Made by a program: the position numbers and the translations under genes. The notes beneath the pieces were generated by a model. It worked only from the letters and a program-made list of their open reading frames with translations. It did not search any database and was not told the DNA's origin. From contig OX638368.1 in assembly GCA_951812925.1 (NCBI GenBank), positions 69,030,569-69,094,568 of the forward strand: a DNA stretch of 64,000 bases. Reading direction: 5' to 3'. Shown piece after piece: positions 33,796-45,326 of this stretch. The stretch's first letter is position 1, and every line of letters begins with the position of its first letter. Source of the DNA: Calliopum simillimum (taxonomy: Eukaryota > Arthropoda > Insecta > Diptera > Lauxaniidae).

Positions 33796-34216
33796 TTATG
33801 TGTAACATTTCGAGTGTATACCTTCGCGCGTAATTTTGTTCTTGTTGTAGTATTCTAACGTCGTCAAAATTGGGAGAGTGTCCAGTTTTCGTACAGTGGG
33901 CTGCAAGTGCGGTTTTTTGTTCAAGTGGTTTATCTCTCGCCTTATAGTCCGATTTATGTTCTGATAATCCGGTTCGTAATTTAGTCTTAGTTGTTCCAAC
34001 AGGAGGGCCTAAGCACGAAATTTGATATATCAAATTTGATTTGTCAATTTTGCATTTTGTGTTACTAAATAATTGTTTTAAAGTGTTGTCCGTTTTATTT
34101 GCCATCCTATATTTTTCTTTATTGTAAAAGTCAGATTTTCCGAATCTTTCAGAATAGCGCTTTTAAATATTTTTAGTTGGCTATCCGTTTTGTCTGGTGG
34201 GTTACGTTCGTTTTTA
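33796..34216 (-). pseudogene. PLE-A GIY-YIG endonuclease segment
   Basis: Reads MANKTDNTLKQLFSNTKC then NLIYQISCLGPP, then jumps directly to VGTTKTKLRTGLSEHKSD. Relative to PLE-B, about ten codons covering the second part of the GIY-YIG motif are deleted in frame (CKKVYVG becomes VG). The nuclease is therefore probably inactive. It ends where the 20.5 kb element inserts, after LEMLHI. Confidence 0.85.
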
Positions 34217-35118
34217 TACCCTACACCCAGGGTATATTCACTTTGTCCTTCCGTTTGTAACGCAGAGAAGGAGGCGTGGCAGATATAGAAAAGTATATAT
34301 ATTCTTGATCAGCGTCACCTCCTAATCGATATAGCCATGTCCGTCTGTCTGGCTGGCTGGCTGGCTGGGTGTGTGTGGAAATACATTTTTTGGGAAAACT
34401 GAGCAACATAATTCAATGAAATTTGGCCTTCTGCCTCCGTCGTAAAAGTTAGCTCGGGGGATTGAAAATGAACGAAATCGGTCAACGGACACGCCTACCG
34501 CCCATACAAAAAATATATTCAAAATGCAATCATAACAGCATTATTCGCAATAATAGAAGCAAAATACACATAAATACTGGGGAAAGTAAATATAAGCTCT
34601 GAGCAAAAATTAGGCGAATTTGGAATAGAGGGCGTGGCACCTCCCATATACACAAAAGTTTCAAAATGTTATACGGAAAGCGTTTTTTGAGATAACCCAA
34701 CCAAATAACACCCAAACACTCGGATCTATAAATGCATGCTATACGCAAGATCTAGGTAAACTCGGACAAGAGAGCGTGGCACCTCCCATACAAGCAAATG
34801 TTTCAAAATCATATAATGAAAGTGTTTTTTGCAGGGTTTGATTTTGCTGAGCTATTTTTTAGCCTATTGATTTGCTGTGCTGCGACTATAGAAAAATTAC
34901 GCAGCACAGTACTACAGTCGAAGCACAAATTTAAAATTGAACTGTCTGCTGTGCTGTGCTGTTTTTTCAATTCATAAGCAGTAGCAGAGCCGAAGCTCTT
35001 TTACGAAATCCGATCGCTTGCTGCTACAGTTGAAGTCGATAATTTCAAAATGTTTGCTTCGCTGCCGCTATGCTTTTCGAAAGAGAACGAAGCAATAGCA
35101 AAAGGAAACAAAAACATT

Positions 35119-36079
35119 CAGGTTGCCACCTGGTTTTATTTTGTAAAATTAGCTTAAGCCATACATTTAAAAAAAAAAATAATAATTTTAGCCTTAAACC
35201 GCTTAGATAAACTTATAAAAAATCTAACATATTTTTTTAGGGTTGCCACCTGATTTTTTTTATAAAATCAAAACCTTTTCAATAAATTGCTAAAAATCAT
35301 CATTTTCTCTTTATAAATTGACTTCTTGGGTCCAAAAACGACGAAACAAAAATTTAGGGTTGCCATATTAGGGTTGCCAGACGTTTTTTCGCAAAATTGC
35401 ATTTCTTTGTTAACTTTCTTTATTGAATGTTATAGAATCGACCCAAAAACCCATGGTAAATTTTTTGGGGTTGCCACCTGGTTTTTTTAATAAAATCAAA
35501 ATTTTTTCAATAAAATGCTTAAAATCATAATTTTCTCTCTATAAATTGACATCTTGGGTCCAAAAACAACGAAACAAAATTTTAGGGTTGCCATATTTAT
35601 TGAAAGTTATAGAAAAACTTTCAATAAAGAAAGTTGACTAAGAAATTCAATTTATAGAGAGAAAATTATGATTTTAAGCATTTTATTGAAAAAAATTTTG
35701 ATTTTATCAAAAAAAAACAGGTGGCAACCCCAAAAAATTTACTATGAGTTTTTGGGTCGATTCTATAACATTCATTAAAGAAAGTTAGCCAAGAAATGCA
35801 ATTTTGCGAAAAAACGTCTGGCAACCCTAATATGGCAACCCTAAATTTTTGTTTCGTCGTTTTTGGATCCAAGATGTCAATTTATAGAGAGAAAATGATG
35901 ATTTTAAGCATTTTATTTAAAAAAATTTTGATTTTATTGAAAAAACCAGGTGGCTACCCTAAAAAAATATGTTGGATTTTTTATAAGTTTATCTAAGCGG
36001 TTTAAGGCTAAAATTAAATTTTTTTTTTGAGATGTATGGTTTAAGCAAATTTAAAAAAAAAAAACAAGTGGCAATCCTG
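35119..36079. mobile_element. Palindromic element with GGTTGCCACCTGG repeats
   Basis: CAGGTTGCCACCTGGTTTT at the left is roughly inverted at the right (GTGGCAATCCTG). The arms contain several GGGTTGCCACCTG / CAGGTGGCAACCC words, also present in the palindrome at 57564-58226. Centre near 35620. No clear duplication. Confidence 0.7.
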
Positions 36080-36224
36080 AAAGTTGTTTCTGCTGTGAAC
36101 AGCGAAAAGCAGAAGTTCAAACAGCCGAGTTAAATAAAAATCAAAAGCACAAACGGAGTTACGCTTCGCTTCGTGTTTGTGCTTGCTTGGTTAAAACTTT
36201 GCTTTTTTCAATAACAAAAGCAAT

Positions 36225-37198
36225 CACGGTGCTTGTGGGAGAATTTAAATAAAATTTTGATGTACCTCGGATTTTTTTGTAAATTCTTATTATAGATGTC
36301 AATAGAAGTTATTCTATGCAAAAAATAAAATTATAGAGGTGGCGCTTTTTTAAAGATAATCCCTTTTCTAATTGGGGCATTTTCCCATACAAAAAATTAA
36401 ATTTTTTTTTTTTAACTACATTAAACAAAAATCAAAATAATCACATTCGATGTGTCTTGCGATGCTTCACTCGAATCCGACCCCAGAATCGCTCTATCGT
36501 GTATAGTTTTTGAGATATTCTAATCTAAAAGCCGAAAATGGTGGGTTCGTTAAACATGTTTAAAATGTGAAAGAAATTTTAATTTCGTTAAATTTGATAA
36601 ACAACTTTAAAGACCTAATCTTTGCCTTTAAAACCTAATTTAAATTATGTTGATATCTTTTTTTTCGTCAAAGATATCCTAACCTGAAAAGACACAAAAG
36701 TGCAAAAAACCCGTTTAGCCAATATTTCGGTCTACGATATCTCTTAGAAGCATGAAGATATAAACATAATTTAAATTAGATTTTAAAGGAAAAGATCATG
36801 ACTTTCAAGTATTTTAACCACATTTAACGAATAAATGATATGTTACATAGTTATATAGCTTCAAAACATGGCAAAAAACGACTTTTTTCGGCTTTTAGAT
36901 TAGAATATCTCAAAAACTATACACGATAGAGCGATTTTGAGGTCGGATTCGCGTGAAGCATCGCAAAACACATCGAATGTGATTATTTTGATTTTTGTTT
37001 AATGTAGTTAAAAAAAAAAATTTTATTTTTTTGTATGGGAAAATGCCCCAATTGGAAAAGGGATTATCTTTAAAAAAGCGCCACCTCTATAATTTTATTT
37101 TTTGCATAGAATAACTTCTATTGACATCTATAATAAGAATTTACAAAAAAATCCGAGGTACATCAAAATTTTATTTAAATTCTCCCACAAGCACCGTG
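36225..37198. mobile_element. Palindromic element, 974 bp, CAAT duplication
   Basis: CACGGTGCTTGTGGGAGAAT and its inverse form perfect ends flanked by CAAT (36221-36224, 37199-37202). The arms match for hundreds of bases around a centre near 36710. The 4 bp duplication and CAC terminus might suggest a Chapaev-type element. Confidence 0.85.
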
Positions 37199-37718
37199 CA
37201 ATAGCAGAGCACAAAAACAAAAATGTGCTTGCTTGAATTGCTTTGACTTCGTTCGTTGAAAAAAAGCACAGCAAGCAGTAAGCCCAAAATGTAAAACGCA
37301 ATAACTGACGCAGCACAGTTCAGCAAATTTTCGTTGCTTTAGCTATTTTATAGTCAGCAGATCAAACCCTGGTTTTTTGAGACAATCCAACCAAATTTCA
37401 ATCAAACACGAAGAACATTAATTGTTAACTCTGAGCTTAAAGTAGGCGAAGTAGGATTAGAGGGCGTGGCACCTCCTATATAAGTAAAAGTTTCAAAATG
37501 CTATACTGAAAGATTTTTTTAAGAAAACCTAACCGAATTTTACTCAAACACTCAGATCAGTAAATGCAAGCTCTACGCAAAATTAAGGTAAGCTCGGAGG
37601 CGTGGGCGTGGCACTTCCCATACAAGCAATTTGTTCTTATACTCTCCTAATAATAAACTTGAAATGCAGTGTAGGGTATTTAGTTTTTGGCCAGGCCAAA
37701 GATACCACCCTTACTAGT

Positions 37719-38028
37719 TATAATTTCTTTAAAGATTCTTTATAGTTCGATGTGGGAAGTCATTTTTCGGCAAAATATTTAAAACTTTTTCTTCATTGTC
37801 TTTGTGAAAAACTTTGTCACAAATGTCAAATACTCTTTTAATAAATTTTTTGGCGGTGTTAAATAGTGTCCCTTTTGGATGTTTCGAGTGGAAATTTATT
37901 AATCGTCCTGATGCTAAAGGTTTCTGAAACCAGTCAATTTTAATCATGTTATATCTTCTAACTAATAACGCTTCTAAATAGGAAATTCTCCATTTTTCTC
38001 TTTTTCAATCGTAAACTTAATTCGTCTA
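37719..38028 (-). pseudogene. PLE-A segment between RT and endonuclease
   Basis: Translates as RRIKFTIEKEKNGEFP, then WFQKPLASGRLINFHSKHPK, then KRVFDICDKVFHKDNEEKV and NILPKNDFPHRTIKNL. This is the conserved post-RT region of Penelope-type polymerases (F-IE-E---G--PFLD, W-KPTASGRLINY). The frame has one shift near 37955. It is bounded by the TA-flanked element on one side and the Helentron on the other. Confidence 0.85.
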
Positions 38029-38383
38029 CACTGAGAAAACAGTATGATTATATACATCAAAATTTGGTAATAATTAACAAATAATATATTTGATATAGGC
38101 GAATCCAATATTTAATATTATTTAATGAGTGGCATATTTGAGCAATTTTATTGGTTCAATCGTAAATTTGTTAATAATTACCAAATATATGTTTGAATAT
38201 AAAGACATTTATTATTTTAGACCTTTATTATTATTAATCTTTTTATTAATTAGGAACTAATATGCTAGGACAACGGCGACATCATAAAATATAATATTTG
38301 TTAAAAATAAAACTCTTCTCCGAAATTTGAATGCACTCGCCAAGTTGCAAAAAAAAAAAAAAACAAAAAAAAAAATCTTGTCT

Positions 38384-38410
38384 GGGTGGGGATTGAACTC
38401 ATAGCCCCGG
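38384..38410 (-). other. tRNA-like B box with adjoining A/T tract (others at 38727, 50490, 50542)
   Basis: Minus strand GAGTTCAATCCCC then CAGACAAG and a T tract (A tract on plus, 38347-38371). Similar units: minus at 38727-38745 (GTTCGAATCCCAGACAAG), plus at 50481-50503 (GGTTCAAACCCCAGACAAG) and plus at 50543-50561 (ATTCGAATCCCAGACAAGG). They are placed in opposite orientation in the two halves of the TA element. Confidence 0.55.
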
Positions 38411-38852
38411 GGCATTTTTTGTTCTTTGTTAGATGCTACCATATATTTACGAGCTACATTTGTAACCTTGGTTCATTGCTATCGTAAGAGGGAATCCATG
38501 TATAGCGAATTGGAACAATGCCGCGCGTATTGAATTCTTTAAACCTCTGGACGCAATGACCGAATGTAAATTACTGAATCTTACAGCTTAACAATCAGAA
38601 CTATAGTATAACTAATGATGTTCTACATATACAAATTGAAATACGAAAGAGTTATAACGAATCACAAAGTCAATCAAAGTGAAATAATAAAATAAAATAA
38701 TTAATTTAAAAAAAAAAACACTTTCTTGTCTGGGATTCGAACTAAATCTTTCTACGTTTGTAGTGATAATTATTTTGAATTAATTTTAAAGAAAAAGTCA
38801 AACAAAAAATTTAACATGTATTGATTATTTTTTGTAACATTTGAAAATAATA

Positions 38853-38985
38853 GCCGTGTTCTTTGAAAAAAAATGTTTGTTTTTGTGACGCAAGTATGAA
38901 ATCTTTGTTTCAACGAACGCTTTTTGTTAAAAACTTTATGAATATTTACCAATATTTATAAAGTATTTTTTTCAACGAACACGGC
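38853..38985. mobile_element. 133 bp MITE, GCCGTGTTC termini
   Basis: GCCGTGTTCTTTGAAAAAAA at the left and the inverse of GCCGTGTTCGTTGAAAAAAA at the right, with TA on both sides. A Tc1/mariner-type MITE. Confidence 0.7.
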
Positions 38986-39085
38986 TAATGTCAGTATGTT
39001 TTTGAAGTTTTTCAATACTTGTTGCATTTTTTGTATGACTTTTTGTTTAGAATTAAAGTAGATAGAGCTCAATGTATAAGACGTT

Positions 39086-41799
39086 TGTAACGAAATCTGC
39101 CTCTTCGAGGCCCACATCCCTAGGACCGGTTCTTCACACCTAGTTTTCGTCGGTCGTAGCTCAGGGAAAATGGGGGGGTACTTGGCCTATGGATATGGAC
39201 GACAAGCTACATAAATTAAAAATTGTGTGAAGGGTAAGATATTATAACCAAAAAACCAGAAATTAAACAAACATTCACGATCAAAAGCCACTGATTATCG
39301 ATTACAGAACAAAATTAAATCTATTGAACCTAATTGGGGATGCCGGGGCGTTTAAATAACCTAACTGGAGGAACACTAGATGGTATTGGTTCCAACCTCT
39401 TTACCCACCCAACCTGCTAACATGATAGGGATCTTAGTATGCTAGCCCACTTTGCCTTCAACCTACTTCGCCTTCGTGCTTAAATAATTAGACTTACAAA
39501 GATGTCATTTTTAAACGTTATAACATTTTATTTAAATAAAGAGAGGAAAAAAAAATGCTTAAGAATATTGTTCACATCGAGCCTTAGCAATGAAAGATAC
39601 TCTTACAAAAATTAATTTTTATGCTATCGATAACTTTCAACAATGTTTTAACATGATCGAGTTCAGATAGATATTAAATATAAAACAATAATAGAAATAT
39701 AGAAAATAATCGAATGCTTATTGCTATGTTTTAAGTGTTCATCAACTTTAACGTTTTAAAATTTGTGCATGTCCAGTGACTAACTCTATAGTAACTAACT
39801 CTATGCGATATTAAATGTCAAATAGACCAAAAGAAGAAAACAAAAATTTAAGCTCTGCATTTCTATGCAACTTGACATATGCAATTCTTTCATTTGTTTA
39901 CATATCTCACTTTTTGTGTTTTAGGTTTTTAAGAAACAAAAACTGAGAGTATTAAAGATAGCGTAAACGATAAATTATAATAGAATTTTTGTTACTCACT
40001 CTTACTCCTAGACACGACAGCAGGCCTGATGTTTTGTTGTTGGAGCTGTATCTCGTAACCTGTTAAACCAATGTTATTAACATACAAAGCAAATTGTTTT
40101 TGTTTCTGATTACCTATTTCTTTTCTTATGAAAATGTAAACGAGAGCAACTTTTTTTTCTCTTTTACGTTGTAAAATAATTCTACTTTTACTTATGTTTG
40201 TTGCTGTATGCTTTCATTCATAATTTTGGTTACTTTTTTTAAAAAAAACATTTTCATAAAAAAAAATATTAGTATCTTTAGTGATCAAATACAGTAGTGG
40301 CCGAACTTATTATGTCAACTTTATGAAAAAAACTTTGCATTTGTAAATCTAAATCTTTAGTTTCTGGTTAAAACCAAAATGTTTTCAATGATTAATTTTT
40401 CTAAATAATTTAATGTATGTAACTTCCATCTTTAAATAAAAATTATGTTTAACTTTCAAATTCTCTTTTCTAATACAAAATTATTTTGAAATTTTGTTTT
40501 TCAATATCGATATGATATTATAGAAAGCAAATTATTAAAGATTTGGATTATTAAGGTGCAAAATTTTGTTTTCTTTCAGTATTGTCTATATATATATCGT
40601 TTTTATCTCATTTAAGCAAGTTTTAAGTCTTAAATTTACGTAATTTATCACTATTTATGAATTATAAATTTATATGTACATATATATCGCGCATTTCAAA
40701 GTTTATTTCAAAGTTTATTAATATTTTGTTCTTATAGAGGTATGTATTTTTATAGGTTTGTATTTTTAAAGGTAAGTTTTATATGATATAAGTTTAGTTT
40801 AGTGTAAGACAATGTTATATATGTAAACTTTTTTCTTTGTTTTTGTTTTTCAGTTTTGATCTTGCGTTAGGAATTTTTTGTTTTCTGTTTTTATCTTACG
40901 TTAGGTATTATTCTTCCACTGCATTATGTGATTTTATTGTGCAAAATTATATTAAATTAATCGTAGTATTATATGAGTCTAAGGATTTGTATGGGTGGAC
41001 ATATTTTATGTAAAAAGAACAGATTTATATATCCTTATGATATATAGCATCTAAATCTGAAAAATTTGTATATGAATTATAAATGATCTTATCTGTTTTC
41101 TTCCTTTTTCCATTATTTGACCATTTAAGGCTTTTTCAACTATCTGCAGCGATGAAGTCGGCGATGAGGTTATGGGGGTGCTCCAATTGTAGAACTACTC
41201 CGGAGCTTTCGATGGATGAATATTGTTGTACTCAGGATATTCGGGAATCTGCTGGTACTTCTCTTGTACAAAAATAGGGGTTCCACGACAGAAAGAAATG
41301 TCTGTCTGAGTATATTATGTGTTGTTTCCGAGTATATATGCAAGATAACGTATATATATTTCTTGGACTCGGTGGTAACTTTTACGGTTTTTGATTAACT
41401 TAAATATTACACAAAAAACTTTACTATTTTGCTTATTTTTCGGTGACTGTCCACCACTTGAACGAATTTACTACGATCAAAAAAGATTTTTCAGTATGAA
41501 ATACTAAATACTTGCACGTCTTTGCTGTTCGCGTTCTCCAAGAATAAGGGCCGATCTTTTCCGGAAACTAGGCAGACATTACATTTGGGCCCACGTTTTC
41601 ATATGTCATTACAACTTACAGTTCTTTTACAACAGGGTGAACAATTGGATTGTGTCTCGGGTGAAACATGGATATGAATATTCAGAATGACATGCAACTT
41701 TTAAGTTTGACGTTAGTTGAAAGCAAAAATTTAGTTCTTTGAAACTTTTAAGTTGATCAAAAAAAAAAATTTTATCATTAACTGGATATCACCCTCACA
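39086..41799 (-). repeat. 3' LTR (in element orientation)
   Basis: Starts TGTAACG and ends CCTCACA on the plus strand, thus TG...CA in either direction. Nearly identical to 47740-50453. A purine-rich tract directly before the LTR is not obvious. The short open frames inside the LTR show no domain. Confidence 0.95.
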
Positions 41800-41936
41800 A
41801 AACAGGTACAGTTCTACAACATTGCAACTGAAATGTAGCTGAAAACGGTGATAGCAAAGTTTTTAGTTTCTCTGTTTTAAGAGAAAAAATTGGCAAATGC
41901 AAGTTTTGAGACAGAGGGAAAAAAAAAATAATATTT
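41800..41936 (-). other. Region between pol and 3' LTR
   Basis: 137 bp, no frame. Excludes an envelope gene. Confidence 0.7.
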
Positions 41937-44900
41937 TTAACACCAAATATCCTTGGCATGATAAGTACCTATGGCCTTGCCTTCCACGTCTTCAAGCTCA
42001 TAATATGCATCACCTAAAATTCTTCTTACTCTGCATTTTACTCCTACAGGTGCTAACTTAGCATTAAAATTTTTTGCTAAATTACTTTGAGCAAAATTTC
42101 TTCTAATAACTTCTTGCCCAACATGCAATTTCCTTGCCTTTGACCTCAAATTATATGTATGAACGTTTTTTTCGTAAGCAGCTTTAAGTTTAGCTTTAAC
42201 AGAATCTCGAATAATCGCAAATTCATCGCTTCTTTCGACTCTAGCATCATTTTCAGAAAGTATTTTTAGATTTCTTAAGATCGCATAATCTTTCCCATGT
42301 GTGATCATTTCCTGGCCTAAAAGTAATTGGTAAGGAGTTCGTCCTGTAGATTGGTGTAGACTGTTTCTTAAGGAAGAGTTGATACCGCTAATATATTGGT
42401 CCCAGTCTCTTTGGTCCTTTCGCACAAACGATCTCAAAGTTTCGTTGATTGAACGGTTTACTCGTTCCGAAGCGTTCGATTGAGGACTATAAACTGCGGT
42501 GCAGGTATGATTTACCCCATATTTAATCAAAAAATTTTCAAATTCCTTACTTTTGAATTGTGAGCCATTGTCTGTCACAATTGTCTCGGGTACGCCAAAA
42601 CAATCAAATATCTCACACTTAAGAAAATCTATTATGTTTCGAGAGATGAACTTTTTTAACGGTTTTAAAAATGGAAACTTCGAGAAGTGATCCAGGACAA
42701 TAAGGATGCCTATGTTTCCCTTTTTGGACCTTGGAAATGGTCCAATGAGATCTAAATATAATCTCTCAAAAGGTCTAACGGTCTCTATCATTTTACCCAT
42801 GGGTGGTCTTAAACTGTATGTGGGAGATTTTGATGTTTTGCATAATTCACAATTAAGGACATAATTTTTCACGTCTACGACTACTCCCGGCCAATAAAAA
42901 TACCGCCGAATTCTTTCCAAAGTTTTGGCTATACCGCCGTGGGCAGATGAAGCTGCATCATGAGCCGCATATATGACATTTTGCCTAAGTTCCTCTGGCA
43001 CCAGCAATCTCCACGAGTCAGATTCATCGGAATCTCCTGTTGAAAACCCTTTTCGGTGATAAATATATTTCTCAATGACTTTAAAATCTGGCATTTCCGA
43101 TTGTGCAAACTTTTCCCTTAGCGCTTTATAATTTTTACTATCAAAACTTTTTGAATTCAAATCTAACAATGGTAACACTTCAACGTCAAGTTCATCAACC
43201 GCGTTGTCATTCTCGAATGCACGCGAAAGTGCATCTGCCACTACATTATCGCTGCCTTTGCGATGTTCGATAGAAAAGTGAAATCCTTGAAGTTTAAGTG
43301 CCCATCTGGCCAATCTTCCGCTCAGATCTTTTTGGCTCATTAGCCATTTGAGGCTGGCATGATCTGTTACGACTTTAAATTCGTGTCCTTCGATGTAAGG
43401 TCGATATTTTTTGACCGCAAGCACAACGGCAAGACATTCCAACTCAGTCACGGTGTAGTTGCGCTGAGCCTTGTTGAGTTTGTGAGACATAAAAGCTATA
43501 GGCTTTTCGTCTCCATTCTCATCAGCTTGCGCAAGCAATGCTCCTACACCGTACTGGCTGGCATCACATTGGACGACGAATGGTTTAGTATAATCAGCAT
43601 GAACAAGAAGAGGCGCAGATGATAACTTATTCTTCAAGGTTTCGAATGAGGCTTGGGCATTTGTGTTCCATAAAAAAGATTTCTTCTTAGAAAGAAGCTC
43701 AGTGAGGTGAAAAGTTGTGGATGCGTAGTCATCAATAAACCTTCTGTACCAACCTGTCATGCCAAGAAATTGGCGAAGTTGCCGGACAGTTTTTGGTACA
43801 GGAAAGTCTGATATTGCACTCACTTTGTCTGGGTCTACCTCAAGCGAACCTTTCCCTACGACAAAGCCGAGGTACTTCACCTGAGATAGCCCAAACATAC
43901 TCTTTTTGAGGTTTATGGTCAAACCCGATTTCCGTAAATTAAGTGCAACCTCTAAAAGATGGCTTACATGTTGGTCAAGGGTTTGGCTAACAACAAGTAA
44001 ATCATCCAGATAAACAAATACGTACGATTTTAAGTTATAAGGAATTACCTTGTCCATCAATCGACACATTGTTTGTGGCGCATTGCACAAGCCAAATGGC
44101 ATTCGAGCAAATTGATACAATGGCCGATTAGGTATTGTAAAGGCAGTTTTTGGACGAGATTCCTTTTCTAAATTTATCTGCCAGAAGGCATCTTTGAGAT
44201 CAATTTTCGAAATAAAATAAACAGGAGGCAATCTTGAAAGAAGACCATCGATGTTAGGTATCGGGTATGCATCTTTTACTGTCAAAGAGTTTAATTTTCG
44301 GGAGTCCAAACAAAATCTGACCTTCTGTGGCTTCACTACAAGAACCGTAGGGGACGACCATGCAGAGCTCTCGGCTTCTTCAATGACGCCTTGATTTAGC
44401 ATTCGATCTACTTCTTTGCACAAAATTTTCTCCATCGCTGGAGAAATCGGGTAATGCCTTTGTTTGATTGGGGTGGCATTCCCAGTATCAATCTTATGCT
44501 CTATCAATGTTGTCAACCCCAGGCCTTCCTTTTCAAATGATGGAAAAGCTGAAATTGCGGTTTCAAGTTTTTGTTGTTCGGACGGACTAAGTGTGAGAAA
44601 TTCGCAATCTTTTTGGTCGGCACGCAGTTCAGAAATAACATTTTCAAAATTAAGTTTTACGCCGAATTCTACCCAAAAATCCATTCCACATATTATATCT
44701 TGTTTTAATGAGGGTATTAATAGAAAATTAAATGATTTGGTAAAGTCCCTAAATTCAACCGAAACTAAAACAGAACCAAGAACTTGCTGGTTTTGTCCAT
44801 CAGCCGTTTTTACAGAACCAGAAAACTTTTTAAACATGGATTTTTCCTTCAGAATGTCTTTCGCCAAATCTCCACCTATGCAACTTTTGTTTGCACCACT

Positions 44901-45326
44901 GTCAAGAAGGGCAAAACAGGTTTTACCAAACACATTAAGTTTCGCATACGGTCGTTCATCGATGCCTTTATGAACTACTGCTGATATAACAGCTTTTTGC
45001 AACAATCTTTTATTTTGCCAAAAGTCACGCATACGACGTGTTGAACGATTTAATGATTTTGCACTGAAGCTATCCGAAAATATCCTAGCGCGAATTTTAT
45101 TGTATTCAGCCAACCGTACATGATATGGCCGTTTTAAAGGGTGTTGTAAATTATCAGGACAAGATGGTGAAATTAATTGGGAGTTTGAGATGTTTAATTC
45201 CGAGGACGTGTTGGATTGGGATGGCCACTGTTGGCACGGCGGACATCCACTTTCCCGTTTTCCGTTTTCTTGGAACATTTTGGACAGGACGGACGATAAG
45301 TTTCGGGAGCACCGCACCCGTAACAA
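41937..45326 (-). CDS. pol: Pol polyprotein: protease, reverse transcriptase, RNase H, integrase
   Basis: About 1129 codons without a stop, in the -1 frame relative to gag and overlapping its end, so probably made by -1 frameshifting. No classical slippery heptamer in the right phase is obvious. The listed 5' edge is a TTG inside gag, not a proven start. Domains: aspartic protease with LLDSGAN (Asp142); RT with KIDLKDAFW (Asp376) and YLDD (439-442); RNase H from CDASQYGVGALL (Asp588) through TELE and TDHASLKWL; integrase zinc finger H789, H796, C826, C829; integrase core Asp859 (LDLIGPF), Asp919 (TDNGSQF), Glu954 (ASERVN); a short C-terminal domain ending DIWC. All catalytic residues are intact. 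With near-identical LTRs this implies a young, possibly active copy. Confidence 0.95.
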   Translation of the reverse strand: MLRVRCSRNLSSVLSKMFQENGKRESGCPPCQQWPSQSNTSSELNISNSQLISPSCPDNLQHPLKRPYHVRLAEYNKIRARIFSDSFSAKSLNRSTRRMRDFWQNKRLLQKAVISAVVHKGIDERPYAKLNVFGKTCFALLDSGANKSCIGGDLAKDILKEKSMFKKFSGSVKTADGQNQQVLGSVLVSVEFRDFTKSFNFLLIPSLKQDIICGMDFWVEFGVKLNFENVISELRADQKDCEFLTLSPSEQQKLETAISAFPSFEKEGLGLTTLIEHKIDTGNATPIKQRHYPISPAMEKILCKEVDRMLNQGVIEEAESSAWSSPTVLVVKPQKVRFCLDSRKLNSLTVKDAYPIPNIDGLLSRLPPVYFISKIDLKDAFWQINLEKESRPKTAFTIPNRPLYQFARMPFGLCNAPQTMCRLMDKVIPYNLKSYVFVYLDDLLVVSQTLDQHVSHLLEVALNLRKSGLTINLKKSMFGLSQVKYLGFVVGKGSLEVDPDKVSAISDFPVPKTVRQLRQFLGMTGWYRRFIDDYASTTFHLTELLSKKKSFLWNTNAQASFETLKNKLSSAPLLVHADYTKPFVVQCDASQYGVGALLAQADENGDEKPIAFMSHKLNKAQRNYTVTELECLAVVLAVKKYRPYIEGHEFKVVTDHASLKWLMSQKDLSGRLARWALKLQGFHFSIEHRKGSDNVVADALSRAFENDNAVDELDVEVLPLLDLNSKSFDSKNYKALREKFAQSEMPDFKVIEKYIYHRKGFSTGDSDESDSWRLLVPEELRQNVIYAAHDAASSAHGGIAKTLERIRRYFYWPGVVVDVKNYVLNCELCKTSKSPTYSLRPPMGKMIETVRPFERLYLDLIGPFPRSKKGNIGILIVLDHFSKFPFLKPLKKFISRNIIDFLKCEIFDCFGVPETIVTDNGSQFKSKEFENFLIKYGVNHTCTAVYSPQSNASERVNRSINETLRSFVRKDQRDWDQYISGINSSLRNSLHQSTGRTPYQLLLGQEMITHGKDYAILRNLKILSENDARVERSDEFAIIRDSVKAKLKAAYEKNVHTYNLRSKARKLHVGQEVIRRNFAQSNLAKNFNAKLAPVGVKCRVRRILGDAYYELEDVEGKAIGTYHAKDIWC

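Larger units (their letters stand above)
34832..37371. mobile_element. hAT-like foldback element inside the Helentron
   Basis: The ends CAGGGTTTGAT and its inverse are flanked by a perfect 8 bp duplication GTTTTTTG (34824-34831, 37372-37379). The inner terminal regions carry GCTGTGCTGCG-type words in inverse order. It hosts two further palindromic elements. No transposase. Confidence 0.9.
34213..37718 (+). mobile_element. Helentron of the mini-me/DINE-1 type, copy 2
   Basis: Starts CCCTACACCCAGGG like copy 1. The mini-me core TATATATTCTTGATCAGCGT (34294-34313) and GATATAGCCATGTCC are present. Units with GGGCGTGGCACCTCCCATAT precede and follow a 2.5 kb hAT-like insertion. The 3' end ACCCTTACTAGT is the same as copy 1. 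The uninterrupted site is seen in PLE-B near 53510, where AAATTATAAAAACG is continuous. Confidence 0.92.

Noticed and set aside
41083..41277. Small gene in the LTR (repeated at 49737-49931)
   Set aside because: A 64-codon frame without a recognisable domain, on the strand opposite to gag-pol. It recurs only because LTRs are duplicated.
44464..44973. 169-codon plus-strand frame opposite pol
   Set aside because: It is a shadow of the intact pol frame, with no domain of its own.
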